A stretch of 64,000 nucleotides of DNA from Mongoliitalea daihaiensis (GTDB taxonomy: Bacteria > Bacteroidota > Bacteroidia > Cytophagales > Cyclobacteriaceae): NCBI RefSeq assembly GCF_021596945.1, contig NZ_CP063779.1:4624001-4688000 (forward strand), given 5' to 3'. The first letter of the stretch is position 1. Each line of letters opens with the position of its first letter. The notes under the pieces are model-generated. The model did no database searches. It saw only the letters and a program-made list of their open reading frames with translations, and was not told the origin of the DNA. Positions 43,401 through 55,900 of this stretch are shown here, one piece after another. Made by a program: the position numbers and the translations under genes.

Positions 43401-44405
43401 ATGAACATTCAGAAAACACTTCTTATTTTCCTTCTTTGGGGAGTCTCTTTTTATTCCATTGCCCAAAGTCAGCAAGCAATTCAACAGGTAGTTGAACAAG
43501 CATACCAAGAATTTAAAGATGTCCAAGAAGGAAAAAATGCAGACTATATCAAAGAACTGGCAAAAGTTGACCCTTCCATTTTTGGAATAGTTATGGTAGA
43601 TATTGATGGGAACATTTATTCAGCAGGAGATAATTTTTCTCAAGTTTCTATTCAAAGTGTATCCAAGGCATTTGTGTTGTCACTTGTACTCAATGAATCT
43701 GGTCCTGAAGTCATTAAAAATAAAGTGGGAGCAAATGCAACCGGCTTCCCATTCAACTCTATCATTGCCATGGAGATCAACCGAGAGTCCGGTATCAACT
43801 CCATGGTAAATGCAGGTGCAATTGCTACTACAAGTTTGGTAAATGGCGCAACAGCCGACGACAAATGGAATGCTATTGTTAAAAAGCTTTCTGAGTTTGC
43901 GGGTAGACCCCTTGAGGTGGACGAACCAGTCTACATCAGCGAAGCTGGCGATAATCAGCGGAATGTTGCGCAAGCCCAATTGCTAAAGGCCTACGATAAA
44001 ATCTACTTTGATGCTGACCAATCCGTTGATATTTACACAAGACAATGTGCCCTAAGTGTGCATGCACGGGATCTTGCCATTATGGCTGCTACCTTGGCAA
44101 GTGGAGGGAAGAATCCGATAACCAATAGCCGTGTAGTATCTACTGAGGCTGTATCTTACACGTTACCTGTGATGGCTACTGCGGGCTTGTATGAAAACTC
44201 AGGCAAATGGCTCTATCAAACCGGGTTACCTGGTAAAAGTGGGGTCGGTGGCGCTTTGATCGCCGTGGTACCTGGGAAATTTGGCATAGCAGTGGTATCT
44301 CCCCCTTTAGATGAAGCAGGTAATTCTGTGAAAGGACAATTAGCAATCAATTACATTGTGGAAAAGCTTAATTTAAATCCTTACTTGGTGGAATCAGGAA
44401 ATTAA
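43401..44405 (+). CDS. glsA: Exported glutaminase A
   Basis: A 334-residue glutaminase of the beta-lactamase-like fold, converting glutamine to glutamate and ammonia. The catalytic pair Ser86-x-x-Lys89 lies in SIQSVSKAFVLSL; further motifs are MEINRESGINSMVNAGAIAT and GLPGKSGVGGALIAVVPGK. A signal peptide (residues 1-21, ending YSIAQ) sends it to the periplasm, whereas E. coli glutaminases are cytoplasmic. It is the second gene of a two-gene unit with the DcaP-like porin and is followed by a strong terminator. Confidence 0.92.
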   Translation: MNIQKTLLIFLLWGVSFYSIAQSQQAIQQVVEQAYQEFKDVQEGKNADYIKELAKVDPSIFGIVMVDIDGNIYSAGDNFSQVSIQSVSKAFVLSLVLNESGPEVIKNKVGANATGFPFNSIIAMEINRESGINSMVNAGAIATTSLVNGATADDKWNAIVKKLSEFAGRPLEVDEPVYISEAGDNQRNVAQAQLLKAYDKIYFDADQSVDIYTRQCALSVHARDLAIMAATLASGGKNPITNSRVVSTEAVSYTLPVMATAGLYENSGKWLYQTGLPGKSGVGGALIAVVPGKFGIAVVSPPLDEAGNSVKGQLAINYIVEKLNLNPYLVESGN

Positions 44406-44435
44406 ACGCATTTCCTTTGGTCTTTTCCATACTCA

Positions 44436-44469
44436 CTCGATAGAAACCAAACCTTCTATCGAGTTTTTT
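44436..44469 (+). terminator. Intrinsic terminator after glsA
   Basis: The perfect 10-bp stem CTCGATAGAA / TTCTATCGAG with an 8-base loop is followed by TTTTTT. It starts 31 bases after the glsA stop codon. Confidence 0.88.
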
Positions 44470-44546
44470 ATTTGAGCTCATAGAAAGTTTCGATTTGCTA
44501 TTCCATGATATTCATCAGTAATTTGCTTCTGAATTGATCTGCTTTT

Positions 44547-46391
44547 ATGAAAAAAATCATATTTCTTGTCTTTTTCTCTTCAATCCAAGCAAGCTTTGGG
44601 CAGGAAAAAGACAGTACAACGGTAGGGTTAGATGAAATCATCATCAAAGAAAACCGAATCGAAATCCCTTTCAATAAAACTTCTCGTAATATATCTGTCA
44701 TCACCCGAAAGGCGATAGAAACCACGCCAGCCAGAAGTATTCAGGAGGTACTGGCTTTCACACCGGGGGTAGATGTACGTCAGAGAGGCGTCAGTGGTGT
44801 GCAAGCAAATATCGGCATCCGAGGTGGAAGTTTCGAGCAAACCTTAATGCTGCTCAATGGAATCAAACTGACCGATCCTCAGACGAATAACCACATGATG
44901 AATATCCCTGTGCCTTTTCAGTCCATTCAGAGGATTGAAATCTTGAAAGGCCCTGGTTCTCGTGTATTTGGACAAAATGCTTTTGCCGGAGCGGTAAACA
45001 TTGTGACAGAACTACCCGAAACCACAAGTTTAAACATTCAAGGCTTTGGAGGGGACTTTGGAATGAGAGGTGGTCACATCATCGCTTCCCTACCGGTGGG
45101 TAAGTACAAACAGACCATTGCCGTCTCCCAAGATGCGTCCGATGGACATTGGTATAATTCAGATTTCAAAGTCACTAATTTTTTCTATGAATCAGGTTTG
45201 GAGTTGAATGAAAACCATGAATTTAACCTCATGGCTGGTTGGAGTGACCGAACATTCGGAGCCAACGGATTCTATACCAACGCCTTCCCTGATCAATGGG
45301 AAAGTTTGCAGACTTCTTTGGCCGCCTTGAGTCATACCTACCGAAAATCCAACCTCTATGTTCAAACAAGGGCATATTGGAGAAGAAACATAGATGAATT
45401 CCGGTTGAGGAGAGATGAACCCTCCTTTTTCACCAACAATCATGTATCGGATGTGCATGCCCTCGAGGTAAATGCCACCTATACTTCTTCGCTAGGTACT
45501 ACCGGATTTGGTATCGAAGGACGAGATGAGCGGATCGATAGTAATAACTTAGGAGAGCGTGATCGTCAGTTTGTGGGGATATTTGCCGAACATCGAATCG
45601 AATTTTGGGAAAAGTTTGATGCTCGTGCTGGGATTTACTCCAATCTATACGATGAATTTGGATGGAGACATTTCCCCGGCGCAGAATTAGGCTATCAGCT
45701 CAACAGCAATTCTCGGCTGTATACCAATCTAGGAGCAAGTTTCCGTATCCCTTCCTTTACGGAATTGTATTACCAAGATCCAAGCAATTTCAGTAATCCG
45801 GATTTATTGCCCGAGGAAGCTTGGAATTATGAAATAGGATGGAAATTAGATAAAAAAAGAACGCGTGCTGAGCTAGTTTATTTTTACCGCAATACTAACA
45901 ATCTGATCGACTATATCCGTGAACCAAGCGAAGAACAACCCAACCCCAACCGCTGGACTCCGCAAAACATCAGTCAGGTCACTTTCCAAGGGATAGAAGC
46001 CTCTATTCAGTATCTGATTAATTTCGGGAGTTCGCAGGCAAAATTGAGAGAAGTAAACCTAAGCTACAACTACATCGACGCCAATCTCGTGCAGGCGGAG
46101 GGTGTAGAATCCCGTAATGCCTTGACGGCTTTGCGTCATCAAGTGATTGGTGGCTTGCAGGCAGAATTTATTCAAAAAATTGAGTTGACAGTAAAAGGTC
46201 GATACATCGAGCGTTTTGCCTTAGATCCTTACTTCCTTTTGGATGCCCGTGTGGATTACAATCGGTTAAAGAAGGTAGGCTTTTTTGCAGAAGTGTCGAA
46301 TATCAGTAATACAGATTACTTGGAAGCAGGCTTTGTACAGATGCCTGGAAGATGGGCGAAGGCTGGATTTATGGTGAATGTGGGGCGGTAA
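44547..46391 (+). CDS. TonB-dependent outer-membrane receptor
   Basis: A 614-residue receptor with a signal peptide (residues 1-18). The plug domain follows directly (SIQEVLAFTPGVDVRQRGVS, then IGIRGGSFEQTLMLLNGIKL and IEILKGPGSRVFGQNAFAGA), and then a roughly 22-strand barrel that ends in a beta-strand (WAKAGFMVNVGR). It has no carboxypeptidase-like N-terminal extension, so it is of the BtuB/siderophore type and not the SusC type. The substrate is not predictable. No SusD, siderophore or cobalamin gene is nearby. Confidence 0.9.
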   Translation: MKKIIFLVFFSSIQASFGQEKDSTTVGLDEIIIKENRIEIPFNKTSRNISVITRKAIETTPARSIQEVLAFTPGVDVRQRGVSGVQANIGIRGGSFEQTLMLLNGIKLTDPQTNNHMMNIPVPFQSIQRIEILKGPGSRVFGQNAFAGAVNIVTELPETTSLNIQGFGGDFGMRGGHIIASLPVGKYKQTIAVSQDASDGHWYNSDFKVTNFFYESGLELNENHEFNLMAGWSDRTFGANGFYTNAFPDQWESLQTSLAALSHTYRKSNLYVQTRAYWRRNIDEFRLRRDEPSFFTNNHVSDVHALEVNATYTSSLGTTGFGIEGRDERIDSNNLGERDRQFVGIFAEHRIEFWEKFDARAGIYSNLYDEFGWRHFPGAELGYQLNSNSRLYTNLGASFRIPSFTELYYQDPSNFSNPDLLPEEAWNYEIGWKLDKKRTRAELVYFYRNTNNLIDYIREPSEEQPNPNRWTPQNISQVTFQGIEASIQYLINFGSSQAKLREVNLSYNYIDANLVQAEGVESRNALTALRHQVIGGLQAEFIQKIELTVKGRYIERFALDPYFLLDARVDYNRLKKVGFFAEVSNISNTDYLEAGFVQMPGRWAKAGFMVNVGR

Positions 46392-46953
46392 TCATCTTGT
46401 GAAATTTTAAGACCTCCTAAAAGGTTTATCTAGTAGAACTTATCAAGAAGTATAAAACGAAACAAACTAAACAAAATAGAGGGGTGTGATCATTTTTTTA
46501 ACCCCTCTAAAACTTTTTTAATCCACTCCATACCCTATTCCCTTTCATCAATCAAAAACAAACATTGATACATCAAAAAAAGTAAATCATCTTTTGATAT
46601 GTATTCGAAAAAATTTTAAAATAATTTCTTAAGCTATTTTAAATCAGATTTTTAGCTGTTGGATACCATTTTTTCGACAGTCAACGACTGCTTTCTTATA
46701 AAACGAAAGACCCATAAAACAATATTTTTTGAATAATCAGATTTATTCATTTAATTATTGGATATGACCAAATTTAAGAATTGTATTTTACTAGATGTGA
46801 AATACAAAAATAATGTTTTGTAATCATCAAACGCAAAAATGATGCTTTATAATCCATAAAAATATGGTCGAAAAACAATAAAAATTAGTACAAATCTAAG
46901 CGAATGAAACAATCTTATCCAAGTGTTTCCTTCGTACATGAGTAAAAAAATAT
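46392..46953. other. AT-rich 560-bp spacer upstream of the giant adhesin gene
   Basis: No coding sequence is supported. The region is very AT-rich. Near its end it has two similar direct copies, AAAAATAATGTTTTGTAATC (46806-46825) and AAAAATGATGCTTTATAATC (46835-46854), 29 bases apart with 16 of 20 matching. These could be regulator sites for the adhesin gene. No clear TAnnTTTG element was found. Confidence 0.5.
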
Positions 46954-49900
46954 ATGGCGAAATTTTACAGAACAATCTTTTTCCTTTTGACTGTAATCTT
47001 TGCAGGTGGCTTTTCTTTGGAGAGTTTTGGCCAAGGGCTTATACAAGATATCTTTGCTATTCGTGAATGTGAAAGAATAGCAGAGTATAGAGTAAGGGGA
47101 GGTACACCACCATACACGTATGTATGGACTTTAAACGGGGTGGTCGTTCAGGAAGATATAGGTTTAGATGCTACACAAACAAGTATTCTCACCCAAGCTC
47201 AAAGTGGAACATATGAAGTTACAGTAACTGATGCAGCAGGAAATACGCGGAGTGCATCGTTCCCTTTTAGCGAATCCTCCAATTTCATTTTGGACATTGA
47301 AATTTTAGAGGACCAAGAATGCGAAGGTACCACGTTTGGTAGAATTGTTGGTATAATTGAAGATGGAATTGCTCCATTTTCAATTACAATAATCAATGAA
47401 ATCGGTCAGGTAGTATTAGCCAATCAACCACTCCCCGGAAGGGAAATAAATTTAAGTGGCTATCCTGCTGGAATTTATTTGATTGAGGTAGAAGATGCCA
47501 ATGGCTGTAGAGAAATCACCGAAGTCGAACTAGAAGAAATCCCTCCACTCACCTTTGAAGAGGGGGCTGGCTTGGGAGCTTTCCCTGTGACCTGTGAAGA
47601 CAATGGAAGCATTGCCTACAATGTACAAAATTCCGAAGGTGACGTTCGTTTCCGTATCCGAAGAGCTGATGGCTCTTTTGTCAACAATTGGACAGTTACA
47701 AACCCTAATGGAGAAATCAGATTTGATGGATTGCCTATTGGTGATTACGTACTAGAGATTGCCGATGATTTTCGAACAGAAGCCTGTCCTGCCGAATTGC
47801 CTTTTTCCATTGTTGACGAAGTACTTTTTGTTTTTGAAAACACACCTGAGAACATCGTCTGCTTTGGAGATACCAATGGAAGCATCCGTTTTGATATCAT
47901 CCGAAACTTTACAGACTTTACCCCCCTACCGAATCAAGTAGAACTAACCTTAACCAATGCCTCTGGAGTTGTAATTGAAACAGTTACAGTTCCTATTGGG
48001 GTTGATAGTGGCTTTCATATTTTTAATAATCTAGGCGTTGGCGTGTACACCATCACCACCCGCCATGGAGGAGTTGACTATCCTGAATGTGTGCAAACAT
48101 TTACCGTTGAAATTGAAGGACCAGATTCTCCCCTTACTGCAAGCATAGTTGGTACAAATGAACTATGTTTTGGAGACAATGATGGTACCGCCACTGTCAC
48201 GGCGAGTGGTGGATGGGGAGGTTACACCTACCTATGGAGCAATGGTGGAAATACATCGACGATTTCAGGATTGGCTCCAGGCGATTACTGGGTGGATATT
48301 ACTGATGCTGGAGACTGTACTATCCGCAGAGAAATTACCATAATCGGTCCATCTGCGGCTATTACAGCCGATATCCGTGTCATCAATGACCTGACTTGCG
48401 TAGGAGCCAATGACGGAGGGGCTATCATCGAAAATATTCAAGGGGGCTACGGAGGCTACACCATTCAATGGAGTGTAGGAGGGCAAACAACTGCCGAAGC
48501 TATTGAACTTCCTGCTGGAAACATTTCGGTGACCGTTACCGATAGTGAAGGATGTTCTGCTACTTTTTTCACCGAATTAGTAGCACCTCCTGCTCCAGAT
48601 GTTTTGATCAGCGAAAGTATAGTCTCCTGTTTCGGAGCTGCGGATGGCTCCGTTAGAATCCAAATTTTTGGAACTGATGATTATACCGTGACTGTTGCAG
48701 GACAATCCCAAATTGGGAACGATGTTACATTTACTGGTTTACCATCAGGGGAACATCCCGTTACCATCAGTTACGGAGGAAACTGCAACATTGCCCGAAC
48801 CTTTATGATTGCAAGTCCTAATGCTGTGGTCATCAATCGCAGCAATGTGATTAAATCTGAAATTTCCTGTTTTGGCCAAGAAGACGTTGCTATCAGTGGT
48901 CTCACTGCATCTGGTGGGACAGGAACCTTAAGTGTACAATGGCAGCAAGAAATCAGCGGCACCTTTGAAAACATCCCCGGAGCTACAAACTTTGATATCA
49001 ACAATTTAGGACCAGGAAGATACAAAATTATCGTTACGGATGTCAATGGCTGTTTAGATGAGTTCACATACGAATTTACCGAACCTGCACCTCTTCAAGT
49101 ATCCCCTCCTTCGATCACAGACGTCACTTGTTTCGGTGGCGCCAATGGTTCTGTTACGTTCACCATTACTGGTGGCAGAGCTCCCTATGCCTATCGCTTA
49201 AATGGAGGAACTGAAGTATTGACAAATAATAACACCATCACCTTACCGAATTTACCCGCAAGTACGGGGAATATCATTGAAATCCGCGACGCAAGCAATT
49301 GTACCGTTGATAGCTTTACTTTTGATATTGCTTCCGCACCACCTATTGAAATTGAGTTGGTAGATATTATTGAAGAAACCTGTTTTGGACAAAATAATGG
49401 AGGTATTAATATCAATATTGGTGGTGGGTCTGGGGTATTGAGTGTACGGTGGTTTAGAAGTAATAACCTGAATGACCCAATTTCCACCAATCAAAACCTG
49501 ACCAATGTAGGCCCAGGAACATACACTGTTAGGGTATTCGATGCTGGAAATGAGTTTTGTTTTGCTTCTGCTGAATATACTATCGCTCCTACTCCCGAAA
49601 TCGAAGTCAGTTTAGCCGGTTCTCCGGTCAATGTCTTGTGTTTTGGAGAAGAAACAGGAGCTATCAACATCAATGCATCCGGTGGAACAGGAGAGTTAAC
49701 CTTTGCTTGGACGGGCCCTAACGGCTTTACTTCTACCCAACAAAATATCAGCAATCTAACGGCTGGAGATTATCAGGTCCGTGTAACAGACGCTAATGGT
49801 TGTTTTAAAGATCTGGTGGATATTTTGATCACCCAGCCTGCAACAGGAATTACTATCAACACCTTGCTCACCACAAGCCCGCTATGTTCAGATAGTAACG

Positions 49901-52900
49901 ATGGCTCTATTCAAATGCAGGTTTTTGGGGGACAAGGTCCATATACGCTATCATGGGAGCGGCAAAATGCACTCGGAGATTTTGAGTTTTTCCCAGGTAC
50001 AGGGCTGTCATTAACATCTATTCCAGGAGGAACTTATAAATTGACAGCAACCGACGCCAACGGTTGCTTTGCAGAACGAGAAGTAATTTTAACAGCTCCC
50101 GACGAACTTGTCATTACAGTTACCAATATCATCAATGTCTCCTGCTTTGATAGGAATGACGGTAGGATTAACATTGAAGTAACCGGAGGGACTGGACCCT
50201 ACACTTTTACATGGGACCACGGTTTTGTCAACCAAAACCCTTCCAATCTCAGTGCAGGAACGTATGCTGTGAATGTAAGAGATGTGAACGGTTGTGAAAC
50301 TCGTTTGGAAAACATTCAAATCACACAGCCGGCTGAAACGCGAATAGATGAGGTTTTTGTAAGCGCACCAAGTTGTGATTTTAATGATGGTAGAATTGAG
50401 GTAGCCTTTGTTGGAGGAGATGCAACCTTTACAAGTACATGGTTTAGTCTTCCATCAAACACCCCTCTCGCTACCAATACCAACGTCCTAGAGGGTATTA
50501 CCCCAGGTGCTTACAGAGTGGACTATGGCAACGGTACAAGCTGTACCATCAGTAGGATATTTGTAGTCCCAGGCCCTACCAATCCACTACAGTTGAATAT
50601 CAGTGCACAAGATCCAACTTGTGACAACAACAATGGAATCATCGCTATATCAGCATCCGGTGGTACTCCTGGATATAATTTCTTCATCGAAATAGAAGGC
50701 AATCGAGAGCCACTTAATAGCACTATACTTGCTAACAGAGAAGCAGGAATATACACCATCATTGTACGGGATAGCAATGGTTGTGAAGTAGAACGTACCA
50801 TTGAAATCAATAATCCCAATCAGCCCATTTATGAGGTTGAAAAAATTCAAGATGTCAGCTGTTTTGGCGGTAATGATGGGATTATCAACTTTACTACGTT
50901 TGGGGATTTGACCGGAATCTCTTTCCAATGGTTTAGAAGAGAACTAACAGGAGCTTTGACCCCCATCAATGAAAATGAATTAAACCAACTAACCGCAGGA
51001 ACTTACTTTGTACGGTTTACTTATGACAATAACTGTACACTGAATTCTGAAGATATCATCATTACCCAACCTGATCAGCTTATTATTACGAATACCGTAA
51101 CTCAATTGGTATGCTTTGATGATTTGGGAAGCATTAGCTTCAACATTTCAGGTGGAAATTCGGGAAAAACACTTACCCTTACAGGCCCTAGCGCTTTCTC
51201 CCAAACGGAAAATAATATTTTCTCAGGAACTTTCTCTTTTGAAAACCTATCTCCAGGAGTTTACACTTGGACTTTGAATGACGCTGGATGTCCAGAACAA
51301 ACAGGAACTATCACCATTAATTCCGTACAGAGACCTACATTCACATTAAGTAAAACAGATGTTATCTGCTTCGGAGATAGCAATGGCAGCATTGATGTTG
51401 CGGATATTTTATTAGAAAACAACCGAACCTACACTATTATTTTGAATGGGGTAAATAGAGGTCTTCAATCCAGTTTCACTAATTTACCTGCGGGACTTTA
51501 CACTATTCAAATTGTAGATAGTCAGGGTTGCGCATCCGAATCCCAAGTTATCCAAATCACTCAACCAGATAGACCACTCGAAATCTTAAATCTTCTTACG
51601 AGCGATGCTACTTGCTTTGAAGGAAATGAAGGTTCGATTTCTTTTGAGCTATCAGGAGGAACAACACCTTATACCTATACCTTATCCAGATCTAATGGAT
51701 TCAGTATCTCTGATTCAGGGGTCTTTGCGAATTCTCCAATCAACATTCAAAACCTGAGTGCAGGGACCTATTTGTTAGAGGTAATGGACGCCACTGGAAA
51801 CTGTCAAACAGCTGGTAGTTTCACCATCAATCAACCAACAGCCTTAGTATTCAATAGGGAGATTGGACAAATAGCCTGCCCTGAAGGAACTACATTTATC
51901 CGACTATTACTTTCAGGTGGAACAAGTCCTTACAACTACACTTGGGAACGATTGGATAGCTCTGGTAATTGGGAGCTTTTGGCAGAAAATGGCAATGAAT
52001 TAACGGGGATTGTAGCAGGAACCTATCGCTACATCGCTACCGATGCCAATTCTTGTGAAATTTTCACCGACATAGTGGAAATCCCTGAAGCAGCTCCTGT
52101 TAGCCTATCGTTTATTGCTGATGATATTTTATGCTTTGGAGGAAATACACAAGTGACACTGAATGCCAGCAGACCTGGATTTAGCAATTTCACGTACTTT
52201 GTCAATGGCAATCAGATTTTCGGTAATACTTTTCCAGCAATTGCCGGTGATTACGAAGTATTTGCCCGAGACAATATCAATGGTTGTGTATCGGATACAA
52301 TCACCATCAGTATCAACCAACCAGCTGAACCCTTAAGCTTTTCCAACTTTACTACCTCCCAGCTATCTTGCTTTGAGTCAAATGACGGGGTTATTTCTTT
52401 TGTCCTAAATGGAGGAACAGCTCCTTACCGGGTGACATTCCAAGGAGAAGAGCGATTGGCGAATGCAGGTGAAGTACTCACGTTTAATAGCTTGGCTGCA
52501 AATATTCCATATGGATTTGATGTTGTCGACGCTAATGGTTGTTTGCTGACCATTCCTTCTGTAATTCTTACTCAGCCCTTCCCTATCCAAGTCAATAGTT
52601 CCTTTACACCCATCCAATGTTTCGGGGGAACAGGTTCGATTGTGATTCAGGCAACCGGTGGACGTGCTCCATTTACCATCCAATGGGAATATGCTGTCGA
52701 TGGAGTCAACTTTGCATCAGCTCCTGAATTTGACCAAAGTTTTACATTGAATAACCTTCCTGCGGGAGCTTATCGATATACACTTACAGATAATGGTGGA
52801 TGCCCTCCTGTAGTAGAAACTATTGTTCTCAATCAACCAACGCAGACAACCTTAACTTTTGATGCAACAGATGTCAGCTGTTTTGGCGGAAATGACGGTA

Positions 52901-55900
52901 GTGTTCGTCTGTTCCCTTCTGGAGGTCCATCCACTAATTATCAATTATTCTTCAATGGGCAATTGGTAACAGGAAACGAGGTTTTTGGACTTTCGGCAGG
53001 AACCTATGAAGCTTTCGCCATCAGTGGTGGCTGTCCTTCTGAAATCATCAGCATCACAATCGAGCAACCAGCAGAAGCATTGACTGCACAGATCAGCTTC
53101 CCTGCCGAAGTACTTTGCCACAATGACCTCGCTTCTATTGAGCTATCCATTTCAGGTGGTAATGGTATCTATGAAGCAAGCATTGACGGAACATTCCTTC
53201 CGGTGGATAGTAGTGGATTGATCCTATTTGAAAATGTGACCCCTGGAACCTATACCGTAGAAGTACGTGATCAAAAAGGATGTACATTCACAGAAGTGAT
53301 CACCATCGGAAACCCACTTCCTTTGGAATTGAACCTTGAAGCACTCGAAAATATAAGCTGTGCTGATAGTGATGACGGATTTATTGAAATCAGTATTCAA
53401 GGAGGTACAGGAAGCTACACTTACTCTTGGATTGATGCTAATGGAGTAGAAATCGGAAACAGTGCACGAATAGAAAATCTAGCTGCTGGTATGTATCAAG
53501 TAATCGTACAGGATGCCAATGGATGTGAGATCAGCGAAACTTTTGAAATCGAAAATGTCGCTCCTCTATCAATCGAATTGACGGATCTGATTCATATCAG
53601 CTGCCATGGTAATGAAACCGGTGCATTTACTATTATCCCTACAGGTGGTAATGGAGATTATAGCCTTTTTGTCAACGGAATTGAATCCAACAACTTCCAA
53701 GTTTCAGGTCTTGCTGCTGGAGATTATGAAGTTTTTGTCATGGACAGCAAAGGCTGCGTATCTCCGACTATTATCGTAACCATCACACAACCGGAACCAT
53801 TGGCTGTCACCTTCAATGTTACTCCAATTACCTGTTTTGGAGCTAATGACGGAATGGCTAATTCATTGATCAGCGGTGGTGTAGGACCTTATGAAATCCT
53901 TTGGTCAGATGGCAGCACCTCCATAACCAGAGAAAATTTAGTACCAGGAATGTACGAGGTCACAGTTACGGATGCCAATGGTTGTATCCAAACGATCTCT
54001 ACTATAGAAATCACACAGCCTCAAGAATTAGTAGTAACTAGTTCCTTCACCCCTATCCAATGCTTTGATGGAGAGGGAAGCATTCAGGTGCAGGCAACTG
54101 GTGGCAGATCTCCATTAAATATCAGCTGGCAGTATGCCGCCAATGGTGTTGACTTTACAGCCATGCCTGGTTTTGATGGACTATTTGAGTTGGCGGCATT
54201 GAAAGCAGGAGCATACACCTACACGGTCACTGATAACGGTGGCTGCCCTCCTGTTGTAGAGACCATTGTTCTGGAGCAACCTACTGAAACCGTTTTAGCT
54301 GTGGAAACAGGGGATGTGAGCTGTTTTGGAGGAAATGACGGATTTATCCGATTCCTTCCTTCCGGTGGCCCTTCTTCAGTTTACCAACTCTTCTTGGATG
54401 GACAATTGATTACAGGAAATGAAGTCTTGAATTTAACAGCAGGCACCTACGAAGTTTATGCTGTGAGCGGGGGTTGTCCATCAGAAATCCTGTCAGTAAC
54501 TATCAACGAACCAGCTGAGGAACTTCAGGTGAGCATTGATCACCCTGCTATGGTGTTATGCCACAATGACCTCGCTTCTATTGAGCTATCCATTTCAGGT
54601 GGTAATGGTATCTATGAAGCAAGCATTGACGGAACATTCCTTCCGGTGGATAATAGTGGATTGATCTTATTTGAAAATGTGACCCCTGGAACCTACACCG
54701 TAGAAGTTCGTGATCAAAAAGGATGTACGTTCATAGAGGTGATCACCATTGGAAACCCACTTCCTTTGGAATTGAACCTTGAAGCACTTGAAAATGTAAG
54801 CTGCCCAGATGGAGATGACGGATTTATTGAAATCAGTATTCAAGGAGGTACAGGAAGCTACACTTACTCTTGGATTGATGCTAATGGAGTAGAAATCGGA
54901 AACAGTGCACGATTAGAAAATCTAGCTGCTGGTATGTATCAAGTAATCGTACAGGATGCCAATGGATGTGAGATCAGCGAAACTTTTGAAATCGAAAATG
55001 TCGCTCCTCTATCAATCGAATTGACGGATCTGATTCATATCAGCTGCCATGGTAATGAAACCGGTGCATTTACTATTATCCCTACAGGTGGTAATGGAGA
55101 TTATAGCCTTTTTGTCAACGGAATTGAATCCAACAACTTCCAAGTTTCAGGTCTTGCTGCTGGAGATTATGAAGTTTTTGTCATGGACAGCAAAGGCTGC
55201 GTATCTCCGACTATTATCGTAACCATCACACAACCGGAACCATTGGCTGTCACCTTCAATGTTACTCCAATTACCTGTTTTGGAGCTAATGACGGAATGG
55301 CTAATTTATTGATCAGCGGTGGTGTAGGACCTTATGAAATCCTTTGGTCAGATGGCAGCACCTCCATAACCAGAGAAAATTTAGCACCAGGAATGTACGA
55401 GGTCACAGTTACGGATGCCAATGGTTGTATCCAAACGATCTCTACTATAGAAATCACACAGCCTCAAGAATTAGTAGTAACTAGTTCCTTCACCCCTATC
55501 CAATGCTTTGATGGAGAGGGAAGCATTCAGGTGCAGGCAACTGGTGGCAGATCCCCATTAAATATCAGCTGGCAGTATGCCGCCAATGGTATTGACTTTA
55601 CAGCCATGCCTGGTTTTGATGGACTATTTGAGTTGGCGGCATTGAAAGCAGGAGCATACACCTACACGGTCACCGATAACGGTGGCTGCCCTCCTCTTGT
55701 AGAGACCATTATTTTGGATCAACCTACTGAAACCGTTTTAGCTGTGGAAACAGGGGATGTGAGCTGTTTTGGAGGAAATGACGGATTTATCCGATTCCTT
55801 CCTTCCGGTGGCCCCTCTTCAGTTTACCAACTCTTCTTGGATGGACAATTGATTACAGGAAATGAAGTCTTGAATTTAACTGCAGGCACCTACGAAGTTT

